Shown: positions 1 to 9,061 of the stretch, piece after piece | Numbering within the stretch: the first letter of the stretch is position 1 | Layout: every line of letters begins with the position of its first letter | Assembly: GCF_020532645.1 (NCBI RefSeq) | Contig: NZ_JAJAUZ010000075.1 | Span: forward strand, 1 to 33,523 | DNA length: 33,523 nt | From: Streptomyces bambusae | GTDB taxonomy: Bacteria; Actinomycetota; Actinomycetes; Streptomycetales; Streptomycetaceae | Direction: 5' to 3' | Made by a program: the position numbers and the translations under genes | The notes under the pieces: generated by a model | Database searches by the model: none | What the model was told of the DNA's origin: nothing | What the model saw: the letters and a program-made list of their open reading frames with translations, nothing else

Positions 1-1
1 C

Positions 2-1039
2 CTCGGGCGGGTGTCCGTCGTCAAGCACGACTCCGCCACCGGGCGGCCGCTGGCCGGCGCCGTGTTCCGGCTGTGGCGGGAGAGCAACGGGCAGCCGGGG
101 CTGCAGGCCGACGACACCAGGGTCGGGGGTGCCTGCACCACCGGCACCGACGGCGTCTGCACGGTCGACGAGCTGCCGCTGGGCACGTACTACTGGGAGG
201 AGACGGCGGCGCCCGCGGGGTACCGGCTGCCGGATCCGGCCGTGTTCGGTCCGCTGGAGCTGACCGCCGCCAATGCCGACCGGGGCCTCAGCGTCACGGT
301 CGACAACCAGGTGGTGCTCGGCGGCGTCGACGTGGTCAAGCACGACTCCGCCACCGGGCGGCCGCTGGCCGGCGCCGTGTTCCAGCTGTGGCGCGAGACC
401 AACGGGCAGCCGGGGCTGCAGGCCGACGACACCAAGGTCGGCGAGCCGTGCACGACCGGCGCCGACGGAGCCTGCCGCACCGGCCGGCTCCCGCTCGGCT
501 CGTACTACTGGCAGGAGACCAAGGCGCCGGGCGGCTACAAGCTCCCCGATCCCGGGGTGTTCGGGCCGCTGGTGCTCACCGCCGAGAACGCCGACCGCGG
601 GCTCGCCATCCGGGTCGACAACGACCCCGTGCTAGGCGAGATCTCCCTCCACAAGCGGGACGGGCACAGCCTCCGCCCGCTGCGCGGAGCGGTGTTCGAG
701 CTGTGGCGGGAGACCAACGGGCAGGCCGGCCTGCAGGTGACGGGCACGGCCCCGGACACCAAGCAGGGCGCGGCCTGCGCCACCGGCTCCGACGGGTGGT
801 GCGTGTTCGGCGGGCTGCCGCTCGGCTCGTACTACCTGCGCGAGGTCGCCGTGCCGGAAGGCTACGTGCTGCCCCGGCAGCCGGTCACCGGCCCGTACGA
901 GGTCACCGAGGCGAACGCCGCGGCCGACGGGGTCGTGGTCGTCCTGGAGAACAAGCGCGGCGAGTCCGGCAAGGGCAAGGGCAGCAAGGGAGACAAGGGC
1001 AAGGGAGACAAGGGAGGCACGGGCGGTCCGAGGGGCTGA
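2..1039 (+). CDS. Secreted SpaA/Cna-B-type repeat protein, 3' part (5'-truncated by window edge)
   Basis: The reading frame is open from base 2 and residues before the first possible GTG (11) already belong to a repeat, so the true start lies upstream. Three tandem prealbumin-like (SpaA/Cna-B) domains of about 105 residues are visible. Each has a VVKHD or LHKRD strand with the Lys, a GAVFxLWRExNGQxGLQ block, a YYWEE/YYLRE strand with the Glu, and a closing VDN/LEN Asn. These are the residues that form Lys-Asn isopeptide bonds in this fold (family knowledge). Every repeat also has a Cys pair in a CxTGxDGxC loop, likely a disulfide (inference). The protein ends in a Gly/Lys-rich collagen-like tail with no LPXTG/LAXTG motif, no C-terminal membrane segment and no basic anchor, so sortase attachment is not supported. 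Function is unknown; adhesive or structural surface role is plausible. Confidence 0.8.
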   Translation, partial: LGRVSVVKHDSATGRPLAGAVFRLWRESNGQPGLQADDTRVGGACTTGTDGVCTVDELPLGTYYWEETAAPAGYRLPDPAVFGPLELTAANADRGLSVTVDNQVVLGGVDVVKHDSATGRPLAGAVFQLWRETNGQPGLQADDTKVGEPCTTGADGACRTGRLPLGSYYWQETKAPGGYKLPDPGVFGPLVLTAENADRGLAIRVDNDPVLGEISLHKRDGHSLRPLRGAVFELWRETNGQAGLQVTGTAPDTKQGAACATGSDGWCVFGGLPLGSYYLREVAVPEGYVLPRQPVTGPYEVTEANAAADGVVVVLENKRGESGKGKGSKGDKGKGDKGGTGGPRG

Positions 1040-1046
1040 TGCCCGG

Positions 1047-1089
1047 CCGGAGGGCCCCGGTGCGCACACCGCGCACCGGGGCCCTCCGG
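1047..1089. terminator. Bidirectional hairpin terminator
   Basis: A perfect 19-bp inverted repeat (1047-1065 with 1071-1089) encloses the 5-nt loop ACACC. It starts 8 bases after the stop of the SpaA-type gene and 18 bases before the stop of the convergent peroxidase, so it can serve both. There is no long T-run, as is usual for Streptomyces terminators. Confidence 0.85.
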
Positions 1090-1106
1090 CGTGTGTGCGG
1101 GCGGAG

Positions 1107-2261
1107 CTAGAACGGCACGCGGCCTGCCGCCGTTGCGGGCGGGACCAGGTAGACGCCCGAGGCCACATGCTCGGCGAAGGCGTTGAGGGCGTCGGCCGCG
1201 GCCAGCCGCTGCTGCACCCGGGTGAACAGTGCCGGGTCGTTCATGAAGGCGAGGAACAGCAGGCCCCGGTCCGCGGCCCCGTCGTCGTACGAGTAGCCGC
1301 GGCGCAGCATCCGGGCGCCGCCGTCGTAGCGGGAGTGGGCCAGCCGGGCGTGCGCGTCGGCGGGGAGGACGTACCGGCCCTCGGGGGTCTTCGCGAAGAG
1401 GTCCACGTCGGTGTGCTCGGTGCCGCCGTGCAGCGGGGTGCCGTCCGCGCGGCGGCGGCCGATGATCCGCTCCTGCCGGATGGCCGGCAGGCCGGTGAAC
1501 GCGGCCGTGCGCAGCCGGATCCGGCGGAACACCAGGTACGTGCCGCCGGCGTGCGGGCCGGAGCCGATCCACACCCAGCGTTCGGTACCGGCACGGTCCG
1601 GGTTCGCGGTGCCGTCCTTGAAGCCGAGGAGGTTGCGCGGGGTCTCGTCCCGCGGGCCGGGCGGCAGGAAACCGGGCTGCCGCCAGCGGAGGCGGACCGC
1701 CGGGCCCGCCGTGCGGTCGAGGGCGGCACCGGCCCCGGCGCAGGCGGCGGCGGTGGGGCCGCAGATCTGGAGCAGCAGGTCGCCGCCGCCGGCCTCGGGC
1801 CGCAGCCGGTCGCCGGGGAAGGCGGGCGGCTCCCGCAGCGGCCCCGGCCCGGCCGTGCCGAGCCGGGCGGGCAGCCGGGGCCCGAAACCCACGGTCACGG
1901 TCGTCGTCAGCCCTCCGCCCTCCGCCCGGGCCCGCCACCGGGCGAGTACGCCGTCCAGGGCCTGGCGGGCCGCACTCCCGGACGGGCCGGGGGAGAGGTC
2001 GTACGCGAGGAGCAGCACGTGCGGGGGCTGCGGGTCGGACACCCCGCGCTGCCGGGCGACGGCCACGGCGGGGGTCGCGGCGCGGGCCGCGGACGGTCCG
2101 GCCGCGGACGGTCCGGCGGCCGACGCGCCGTGCCCGGTCCCGCCCGCCGGGCCCGCCGCATCCGCCCCGTCCGTCTCCCGGCCGCAGGCCGTTGCCGCGC
2201 CGGCGAGGCCGGCGGCTGCGGCAGCCGTGGCGAGGACGGTACGGCGACTCGGCCCGGACAC
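1107..2261 (-). CDS. Tat-exported DyP-type peroxidase
   Basis: A 384-aa haem peroxidase of the dye-decolourising (DyP/EfeB) family, acting outside the membrane on H2O2 and an undefined reductant. Visible evidence: an N-terminal twin-arginine signal (SRRTVL at residues 5-10, then an Ala-rich hydrophobic stretch), the GXXDG motif as GFKDG with Asp216, the proximal haem His304 in DAHARLAHSR, and the distal Arg321 in RRGYSY. Cys26 follows the signal (AATAC), so a Tat lipoprotein is possible but the lipobox is weak. The GTG at 2261 was chosen because GGGGAGG (2271-2277) sits 9 nt upstream and it places the RR motif at residue 6. No efeU or efeO iron-uptake partners are adjacent, so a stand-alone role is inferred. 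It is divergent from the beta-helix lipoprotein across 78 bp. Confidence 0.93.
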   Translation of the reverse strand: MSGPSRRTVLATAAAAAGLAGAATACGRETDGADAAGPAGGTGHGASAAGPSAAGPSAARAATPAVAVARQRGVSDPQPPHVLLLAYDLSPGPSGSAARQALDGVLARWRARAEGGGLTTTVTVGFGPRLPARLGTAGPGPLREPPAFPGDRLRPEAGGGDLLLQICGPTAAACAGAGAALDRTAGPAVRLRWRQPGFLPPGPRDETPRNLLGFKDGTANPDRAGTERWVWIGSGPHAGGTYLVFRRIRLRTAAFTGLPAIRQERIIGRRRADGTPLHGGTEHTDVDLFAKTPEGRYVLPADAHARLAHSRYDGGARMLRRGYSYDDGAADRGLLFLAFMNDPALFTRVQQRLAAADALNAFAEHVASGVYLVPPATAAGRVPF

Positions 2262-2301
2262 GACGGCACGACCTCCCCAATAGTCATAATTTTCGCCGGA
2301 T

Positions 2302-2330
2302 TTGGCGTTTTCGGCAGTCGGGACGATACA
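2302..2330 (+). promoter_or_regulatory. Putative promoter of the beta-helix lipoprotein, near-leaderless
   Basis: TTGGCG (2302-2307) and GATACA (2325-2330) are 17 bp apart. The predicted start of transcription is about 2-3 nt before the ATG at 2340, which fits the lack of a Shine-Dalgarno sequence. The 2284-2313 stretch is unusually AT-rich for the window and presumably also serves the divergent peroxidase gene. The -10 match is weak. Confidence 0.4.
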
Positions 2331-2339
2331 CCTGGCCGC

Positions 2340-3485
2340 ATGCGCATTCCCCGATGCCCCGCGCTGCTCGTCGCGGCCGTCCTGCTGATCTCCTCCTGCG
2401 CGGCACCCGCGGACGACGCGGCCGCTCCGGACGCCCCGCGCGTGCTGCGCGTCCCGGCCGGGTACGCCACCATCCAGCAGGCCGTGGACCGGGCCCGGCC
2501 CGGCGACCTCGTCCTGGTCGGCCCCGGTGTCTACCGGGAGAGCGTCACCCTGCCCACGCCCCGCGTCGTCCTGCGCGGCACGGACCGCAACCGGACCGTC
2601 GTCGACGGGGAGTTCCGGCGCGCCAACGGCATCACGGTGACCGGCGCCGGCTCGGCCGTGGAGAACCTGACGATCCGCCACCACCTGGCCAACGGGCTGC
2701 TGTTCACCGGCGTCACCGACCCCGCCCGGCAGTCCGGAGCCGGCGGGGGTGCCGCGTACGACCGCCTCGACACCCGCCGCCACCCGCCCCTGCGCGGCTT
2801 CCGCGCCTCCTACGTGACCGCCCACAACAACGCCCTGTACGGCATCTACGCCTTCGACGCCCGCGACGGCGTCATCGAGCACGCGTACGCCTCCGGGCAC
2901 GCCGACTCCGGGATCTACGTCGGCCAGTGCCGGCCGTGCCGCACCGTGGTCCGCGAGAACACCGTCGAGCGCAATGCCGTGGGCCTCGAAGTCACCAACG
3001 CATCCGAGGAGTTGTACTTCCTCGGCAACCGGTCCCACCGCAACCGGGTCGGCGTGGCCGTCAACTCCGACGACCTGGAGGCCCTGGCCCCGCAGCACCG
3101 CGCCGTGTTCGCCGGCAACACCGTCACCGACAACAACGAACCGGACAGCCCCGAGCAGGCGGACGGCGGCTTCGGCATCGGCATCGGGATCGGCGGCGGC
3201 CGCGACAACCTCGTGGAGCGCAACCTGGTCCGCGGCAACCGGTGGGCCGGCATCCTGGTCACCGACGTCCTCGGCTACCGGGCCACCGGCAACCTGGTGC
3301 GCGGCAACCGCACCGCGGGCAACGCCGGCGACCTCGCCCCCGCCGCCCCGCCCGGCCGCTCGTTCCGCCTGGTCACCGCCCCGCCCCCGCAGCCCGGTAT
3401 GCCCGCCGCGGCCTCCGCCCCCGCCCGGCCCGCCCGTACGATGCCCGCACCCGCCGCCGAGGGCTACCTGCTGCCGGCCGGCTGA
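2340..3485 (+). CDS. Right-handed parallel beta-helix repeat lipoprotein
   Basis: A 381-aa exported protein. It opens with a short signal ending in LISSC (Cys20), a good lipobox, so it is probably anchored to the outer face of the membrane. The body starts with the phrase VPAGYATIQQAVDRARPGDLV, typical of proteins whose pectate-lyase-like beta-helix binds polysaccharide, and continues with many short strands ending in N-G or N-x-V turns (VVRENTVERNAVGLEV, ERNLVRGNRWAGILV and similar), i.e. helix rungs. The last 50 residues are Pro/Ala-rich. The ATG at 2340 is the first Met giving a signal peptide; there is no clear Shine-Dalgarno. No catalytic residues can be assigned. Its 3' end overlaps the convergent lipoprotein gene by 22 bp. 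Confidence 0.85.
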   Translation: MRIPRCPALLVAAVLLISSCAAPADDAAAPDAPRVLRVPAGYATIQQAVDRARPGDLVLVGPGVYRESVTLPTPRVVLRGTDRNRTVVDGEFRRANGITVTGAGSAVENLTIRHHLANGLLFTGVTDPARQSGAGGGAAYDRLDTRRHPPLRGFRASYVTAHNNALYGIYAFDARDGVIEHAYASGHADSGIYVGQCRPCRTVVRENTVERNAVGLEVTNASEELYFLGNRSHRNRVGVAVNSDDLEALAPQHRAVFAGNTVTDNNEPDSPEQADGGFGIGIGIGGGRDNLVERNLVRGNRWAGILVTDVLGYRATGNLVRGNRTAGNAGDLAPAAPPGRSFRLVTAPPPQPGMPAAASAPARPARTMPAPAAEGYLLPAG

Positions 3486-4180
3486 GGACCCGCCGTGCCA
3501 CGGCCCGGCGCCGCCCGGCCCAGCACGTCCACGGTGACCGGCGGCGCGCCCGGCGTCAGGCGGGCCTCCACCCGGCGCAGCCCGCCGCCGGCATCCACCC
3601 AATAGGACAGCGCCGACCCGCCCGCGGGCGGCGCCTCCCCCGGCCTGCGCGGGGGGTGCGGGCCGCCGAACACCGTGTACGAGGTGCCGTCCAGCCGCCG
3701 TTCGCCCAGCCGGGTGGCGCCGCCCCGGGCCAGCAGCTGGGCGTTCTCCGGACGGTCGTGGCCCAGCCGGAGGGCGAGCAGCAGGGCCCGGTCCAGCGGG
3801 TCCCGGCCCGCGGCCCGGCGCGCCCAGCCGGTGCCGCCGCCGTCCGGGTCCACCGCCACCGTCCGGTCGTCCCAGGCCAGCGCGCCGGACGCGGCGGGCG
3901 CCCCGGCCGTCCCCGGCACCCGGTACGTGCCGGTGGCGCGGCGGGTCCGGAAGTCGAGCACGGCGTCCACCGTGGTGGCCGCCACCGGTCCCGGGATCCG
4001 CAGCCGCAGCGCCACCGGGCTCTGCTCGTACGTGGTCAGCCGTACGAGGGCGAGCTGCTGGGCCTCCTCCCCGGTCACGGGCCGGGGTCCGCCGCCGCCC
4101 CCGCAGCCGGCCAGCACCACCCCCGCCGCCACAGCCGCCGCCACCATCGCCACCGGCCGGGAACTTCCGTACGTCCGCAT
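3464..4180 (-). CDS. Putative lipoprotein of unknown function
   Basis: A 238-aa protein with a signal peptide and a clean lipobox, VLAGC (Cys26), followed by a Gly linker. The mature part contains beta-strand-rich segments (VDAVLDFRTRRATGTYRV, ALSYWVDAGGGLRRVEARL) that recall LppX/LolA-like lipid-carrier folds, but I cannot confirm that family. The ATG at 4180 is directly before the basic n-region. The gene is convergent with, and overlaps by 22 bp, the beta-helix lipoprotein, and is divergent from the L,D-transpeptidase; all three products are predicted to be outside the membrane. Function unknown. Confidence 0.75.
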   Translation of the reverse strand: MRTYGSSRPVAMVAAAVAAGVVLAGCGGGGGPRPVTGEEAQQLALVRLTTYEQSPVALRLRIPGPVAATTVDAVLDFRTRRATGTYRVPGTAGAPAASGALAWDDRTVAVDPDGGGTGWARRAAGRDPLDRALLLALRLGHDRPENAQLLARGGATRLGERRLDGTSYTVFGGPHPPRRPGEAPPAGGSALSYWVDAGGGLRRVEARLTPGAPPVTVDVLGRAAPGRGTAGPQPAGSR

Positions 4181-4306
4181 CGGGGCAGCACATCACCCGC
4201 CGCCCGAATGGCCGCCCAGTTCGGCGCGCAACACGGCCGGACGTGCTCGAATGCCAGACAGCGGGGGCGGGCGGGGGCGACCGAACGGAAGGACCGGCCG
4301 GACACC

Positions 4307-5014
4307 ATGGAACGGACGCGCGCACGCATGCGGAAAGTGCTGCCGGCGGTGGCCGCTGCCGCCCTGACCTGGGCGGCAGCCGTGCCAGGGACGGCCGCCG
4401 CGGCATCCGGGAGCGCCGCCGGGCCGCCGTGCACGGCGGACACCGGCCCGTACCAGTGGGAACTGGAGCAGTACCTGGGCCTGCCGGCGGACGGCCGCCA
4501 GGACCCCGCCGACTGCGCCGCGATCCGCGGCTTCCAGGAACGCGCGGGCGTCCGCCCGGCCGACGGCTACGCGGGCCTCGCGACCCACCGCACCAGCCTC
4601 GTCGTCGCCGAACGGGCCCGCCCCAACCGGGACGGCCGCTGCCCCGTCCGGTCCGGCCGCACCGTCTGCGTGGACCTGACGCGGCAGCTGCTGTGGGTGC
4701 AGCGCGACGGCCGGCCCGTCTACGAGGCGGTGCCGGTGCGGACCGGGCGCTGGGGCCAGGAGACCCGCGAGGGCAGGCACGAGATCACCGAGCGGATCAT
4801 CGACGAGACCTCGCAGCTGTACGACGACGCCCCGATGCCGTACGCCCAGTACTTCTCCGGCGGGCAGGCCTTCCACGGGGTGTACGGCGACCTGTTCAAC
4901 GGCGGCGGCTCGGCGGGCTGCATCAACATGCAGCTGAAGGACGCCGAGCGGCTGTGGGACACCACCCGGCTCGGCGACGCGGTGGTGGTGTGGGGGCGCA
5001 AGCCCGGCACCTGA
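4307..5014 (+). CDS. Secreted L,D-transpeptidase (YkuD domain)
   Basis: A 235-aa exported enzyme predicted to form 3-3 peptidoglycan cross-links or attach proteins to them. It has an Ala-rich signal peptide ending near residue 34, a small peptidoglycan-binding-like region (about 48-100), then a YkuD catalytic domain (about 118-232). The catalytic segment has His190 (FHGVYG) and Cys205 in SAGCINM. The family motif is usually SHGC, so the His before Gly-Cys is Ala here; other YkuD proteins also vary at this place. Extra cysteines at 42, 70, 112 and 121 suggest disulfides. Start ATG 4307 has GGAAGGA 13 nt upstream; ATG 4328 is an alternative. Confidence 0.88.
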   Translation: MERTRARMRKVLPAVAAAALTWAAAVPGTAAAASGSAAGPPCTADTGPYQWELEQYLGLPADGRQDPADCAAIRGFQERAGVRPADGYAGLATHRTSLVVAERARPNRDGRCPVRSGRTVCVDLTRQLLWVQRDGRPVYEAVPVRTGRWGQETREGRHEITERIIDETSQLYDDAPMPYAQYFSGGQAFHGVYGDLFNGGGSAGCINMQLKDAERLWDTTRLGDAVVVWGRKPGT

Positions 5015-5095
5015 CGGCGGCCCCGGGGCGGTCCCGGGCCCGGCCCGGCCCCGCGCGGACGGCGGCGGGACCGGGGCCCGGGGCCCGGCCGGGCA
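5015..5095. terminator. GC-rich imperfect inverted repeats between convergent genes
   Basis: The 81 bp between the L,D-transpeptidase and glutathione peroxidase stops are almost pure G/C, with overlapping CCCGGGCCCGG and CCGGGGCCCGG blocks and a CGGTCCC/GGGACCG pair. Strong secondary structure is likely but no single clean stem stands out. Confidence 0.35.
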
Positions 5096-5584
5096 TCAGG
5101 CCGGCAGCACGGCCTCGATCGCCGCGACCAGCTCCGGGGACTCCGGCTCGGTCCGCGGCCGGAAGCGGCCCACGACCTCGCCCTCCGGCGAGATCAGGAA
5201 CTTCTCGAAGTTCCACTGGATGTCGCCGGCCTCGCCGTCCGCGTCCGGGTGCTTGACCAGCTCGGCGAAGAGCGGGTGCCGGTCCGTGCCGTTCACGTCG
5301 CTCTTCTCCAGCATCGGGAAGGTCACGCCGAAGCCGGCCGCGCAGAACGTCGCGATGTCCTCGGCCGTGCCGGGCTCCTGCCCGCCGAACTGGTTGCAGG
5401 GGACGCCGATGACGGTGAAGCCCTTCGCCTCGTACGCGAACTGCAGCCGGGCCAGGCCGGAGTACTGCGGGGTGAGGCCGCACTGGGAGGCGGTGTTGAC
5501 CAGCAGGATCGCCTTGCCCTTGAACGGCGCCAGGCTGGTCGGCTCGTCGGACAGGGTGGTCAGCGGGATGTCGTAGAGGCTCAC
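5096..5584 (-). CDS. Glutathione peroxidase family (thioredoxin-type Cys peroxidase)
   Basis: A 162-aa cytoplasmic peroxidase. The three family blocks are present: VNTASQCG with peroxidatic Cys35, PCNQFGGQEP with Gln69, and WNFEKFL with Trp124. Cys81 in TFCAAGFGVTFP lies where thioredoxin-dependent members carry the resolving Cys, so thioredoxin is the likely reductant; actinomycetes use mycothiol rather than glutathione (family knowledge). The GTG start at 5584 is set by AGGAGA 6 nt upstream and matches the usual family length. It lies 110 bp downstream of the zinc-ribbon gene on the same strand, possibly co-transcribed. Confidence 0.93.
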   Translation of the reverse strand: MSLYDIPLTTLSDEPTSLAPFKGKAILLVNTASQCGLTPQYSGLARLQFAYEAKGFTVIGVPCNQFGGQEPGTAEDIATFCAAGFGVTFPMLEKSDVNGTDRHPLFAELVKHPDADGEAGDIQWNFEKFLISPEGEVVGRFRPRTEPESPELVAAIEAVLPA

Positions 5585-5694
5585 GACGGGTCTCCTCGGC
5601 AGGCGGGAACGGCCGCGGGGCGGCCGGCGGACTGGCGTGCGGACACGCGCACCGGCGTGCGCCAGGGGCAGGCCGGCGGGCGGAAAGGCAGCCG

Positions 5695-6429
5695 TCAGCC
5701 TAAAGCCCCGGTCCGCACGAGATGTTCCGCAGGGTCGTTCACCGGCTGCGGGACGCCCGTCAGGTCCACGGCGAACAGCGGGACGCCCAGCTCGCCGGCG
5801 CGGCCCCGGGCGTCGTCGGTGTAGCCGGCCAGTGCGAAGTACGCGGCGGTCGCCGACTCGGTCAGCCCGTTCAGCCACAGGCACTCCACCGCCCGCAGCC
5901 CGGCCGGCGCGGTCGTGGGGTCCACCTGGGCCACCAGCCCCGGCGCCCGCAGGTCCACCGCGGCCGTCGGCAGCGGCCGCACCTCCGGCTGCCGTACGTC
6001 CCGGAAGCCGAGCCAGCGCAGGTACAGCGCGGCGGTGAGCACCGCGTCCCCGGCCGTGCGGATGGTCAGCGGCCGGAAGGCGGCGCGCGGCGCCGGCGGA
6101 GCGGCCGGCGGAGGCGGAGCGGTGGGCGGCTCCGCCACCGAGCCCGGCGTCGTCCGCACCCCGGTGTCCGCCGGCTGCACCGGGACCCGGGCCACCGTCC
6201 CGCAGCTGCACCCCACCTCCGGCTGCGGCCACTCGTCCCGGCGCCCGCAGGCCGTGCAGCGGACCGCCACCCAGCTCTCCGACCAGGTGCGGTGGGTCAG
6301 CGCCACGGGGTCCGTGCCCGGGTCCAGCGGCGGGGTGACCGGCCTCCCGCAGGCGCACGGGAAGGCGGGTGGCACGTACGCGTTCTGCAGTCCGCACGCC
6401 GGACAGCGCACCGGAAAGGTCTCGGCCAT
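5695..6429 (-). CDS. Double zinc-ribbon protein with degenerate Mrr-like domain; TTA codon
   Basis: A 244-aa cytoplasmic protein of unknown function. Residues 9-27 (CPAC then CAC) and 58-76 (CTAC then CSC) form two CxxC...CxC pairs, likely two zinc ribbons. A Pro-rich linker (about 95-112) leads to a C-terminal domain with the order D-L, LVAQVD, then GLTESATAAYFALAGYTDDARGRA and LFAVDLTG. This resembles Mrr-type PD-(D/E)XK nuclease folds, but the QxK/ExK Lys is replaced by Asp (QVD), so nuclease activity is doubtful. The third-last sense codon reading to the stop is TTA (5701-5703), the rare Leu codon read by bldA tRNA. Start ATG 6429 has a GGGGG Shine-Dalgarno-like run. Family assignment is by eye only. 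Confidence 0.75.
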   Translation of the reverse strand: MAETFPVRCPACGLQNAYVPPAFPCACGRPVTPPLDPGTDPVALTHRTWSESWVAVRCTACGRRDEWPQPEVGCSCGTVARVPVQPADTGVRTTPGSVAEPPTAPPPPAAPPAPRAAFRPLTIRTAGDAVLTAALYLRWLGFRDVRQPEVRPLPTAAVDLRAPGLVAQVDPTTAPAGLRAVECLWLNGLTESATAAYFALAGYTDDARGRAGELGVPLFAVDLTGVPQPVNDPAEHLVRTGALG

Positions 6430-6591
6430 CGTCAGCCCCCCATCGCCCCGCCCCGGACCGCCCGGAGCGGCTGCTCGCTCTGCGTGGTCCATGGTCCACC
6501 AGCTGCGACGTCCGCGGGCCGCGGACGCCCGGATTCGTGCAACCGACGGGCGCCGGCGCGGCATTTGGTGGGTTCCGCGGGCCGGTGCGCC

Positions 6592-6621
6592 TTGACGTAC
6601 GGGGAGATCGCCTCTTAGCTT
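6592..6621 (+). promoter_or_regulatory. gcl promoter
   Basis: TTGACG (6592-6597) and TAGCTT (6616-6621) are separated by 18 bp, a good match to the main vegetative sigma factor. Transcription should start near 6628, giving a leader of about 54 nt before gcl. Confidence 0.7.
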
Positions 6622-6622
6622 G

Positions 6623-6658
6623 TTTCGTATAGCAGAACAAAACTTCCGGATTACGGAA
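6623..6658. promoter_or_regulatory. Tandem operator of gcl (AllR/IclR-like box pair)
   Basis: A perfect dyad TTCCG-gatta-CGGAA (6644-6658) and a degenerate copy TTTCG-tatag-CAGAA (6623-6637) lie exactly 21 bp apart, two helical turns. The degenerate copy begins one base after the -10 and covers the expected transcription start. TTCC/GGAA dyads are typical of IclR-family repressors, and AllR of that family is known to repress allantoin genes in S. coelicolor; assignment to AllR is inference. Confidence 0.72.
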
Positions 6659-6681
6659 ACAGTCTGACCGCAGGAGTGCCG

Positions 6682-8469
<1,788 letters not shown>

Positions 8470-8486
8470 TCCCGCTTCGCGTCCTG

Positions 8487-8524
8487 AAGGCCCCCGCCCC
8501 TCCCTCCGGAGGGGCGGGGGCCTT
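8487..8524. terminator. Terminator of gcl
   Basis: A perfect 17-bp stem (8487-8503 with 8508-8524) with loop CTCC begins 17 bases after the gcl stop and ends in CCTT. It is very stable and well placed. Confidence 0.9.
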
Positions 8525-8567
8525 CCGCATGCCGCCTGAGCCGCGCCCTGAGCCGCCACCCGCCAAA

Positions 8568-9061
8568 CCGGGGCTCCGCCCCGCACCCCGCGCCTCAAAC
8601 GCCGGCGGGGCTGGACCTGCCGGGCCTGTGATGCCGCTCTGCCGCTCGAAGACCGGGGCTACGCCCCTCGCCCCCGCGCCTCAATCGCCGGCGGGGCTGG
8701 GTTTGCCCGGCTGGGACGTGCCTGCTCGGGCCTCGGGGCTCCGCCCCGTACCCCGCGCCTCAATCGCCGGCGGGGCTGGATTTGCTCGGGCCTGTGATGG
8801 CCCTCCGCCGCTCACCGACCGGGGCTCCGCCCCGTGCCCCACGCCGTAATCGCCGGCGGGGCTGGATCTGACCCCGGTGCTGCTTCCCGGACCTCACGCT
8901 TCCGGCGCGGGCCGGGACCGTTCCCCGGTGACCCCCAGCCCCGCCGGCGTTTGAGGCGCGGGGGCCAGGGGCGGAGCCCCAGTGCTTGAGCGGCACGTGC
9001 CGGCCGGGGCAAACCCCAGCCCCGCCGGCGTTTGAGGCGCGGGGTACGGGGCGGAGCCCCG
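8568..9061. repeat. Cluster of six Streptomyces-type intergenic repeats
   Basis: Four copies in one orientation start at 8568, 8653, 8733 and 8819, each about 47 bp: GGGGCTCCGCCCC, a short spacer, then CGCCTCAA(A/T)CGCCGGCGGGGCTGG. Two inverted copies follow at 8936-8980 and 9017-9061. Each unit has its own hairpin half (GGGGCTCCGCCCC) and a conserved CGCCGGCG core. The array lies between the convergent gcl and catalase genes, with the direction of the units switching near 8900. The same motif returns at 33311-33425. Such repeats are common in Streptomyces genomes; role unknown. Confidence 0.85.

Noticed and set aside
2262..4406. In-frame extension upstream of the DyP peroxidase on the minus strand
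   Set aside because: The frame stays open by chance. The Tat signal, the Shine-Dalgarno at 2271-2277 and the real genes on this segment fix the start at 2261.
6430..6681. Riboswitch upstream of gcl
   Set aside because: The expected leader is only about 54 nt and is filled by the operator dyads; no conserved riboswitch core is seen.
8568..9061. CRISPR array
   Set aside because: The repeats are 47 bp with eroded copies, change orientation, have irregular 30-45 bp gaps, and match a known Streptomyces intergenic repeat type; no cas genes are present.
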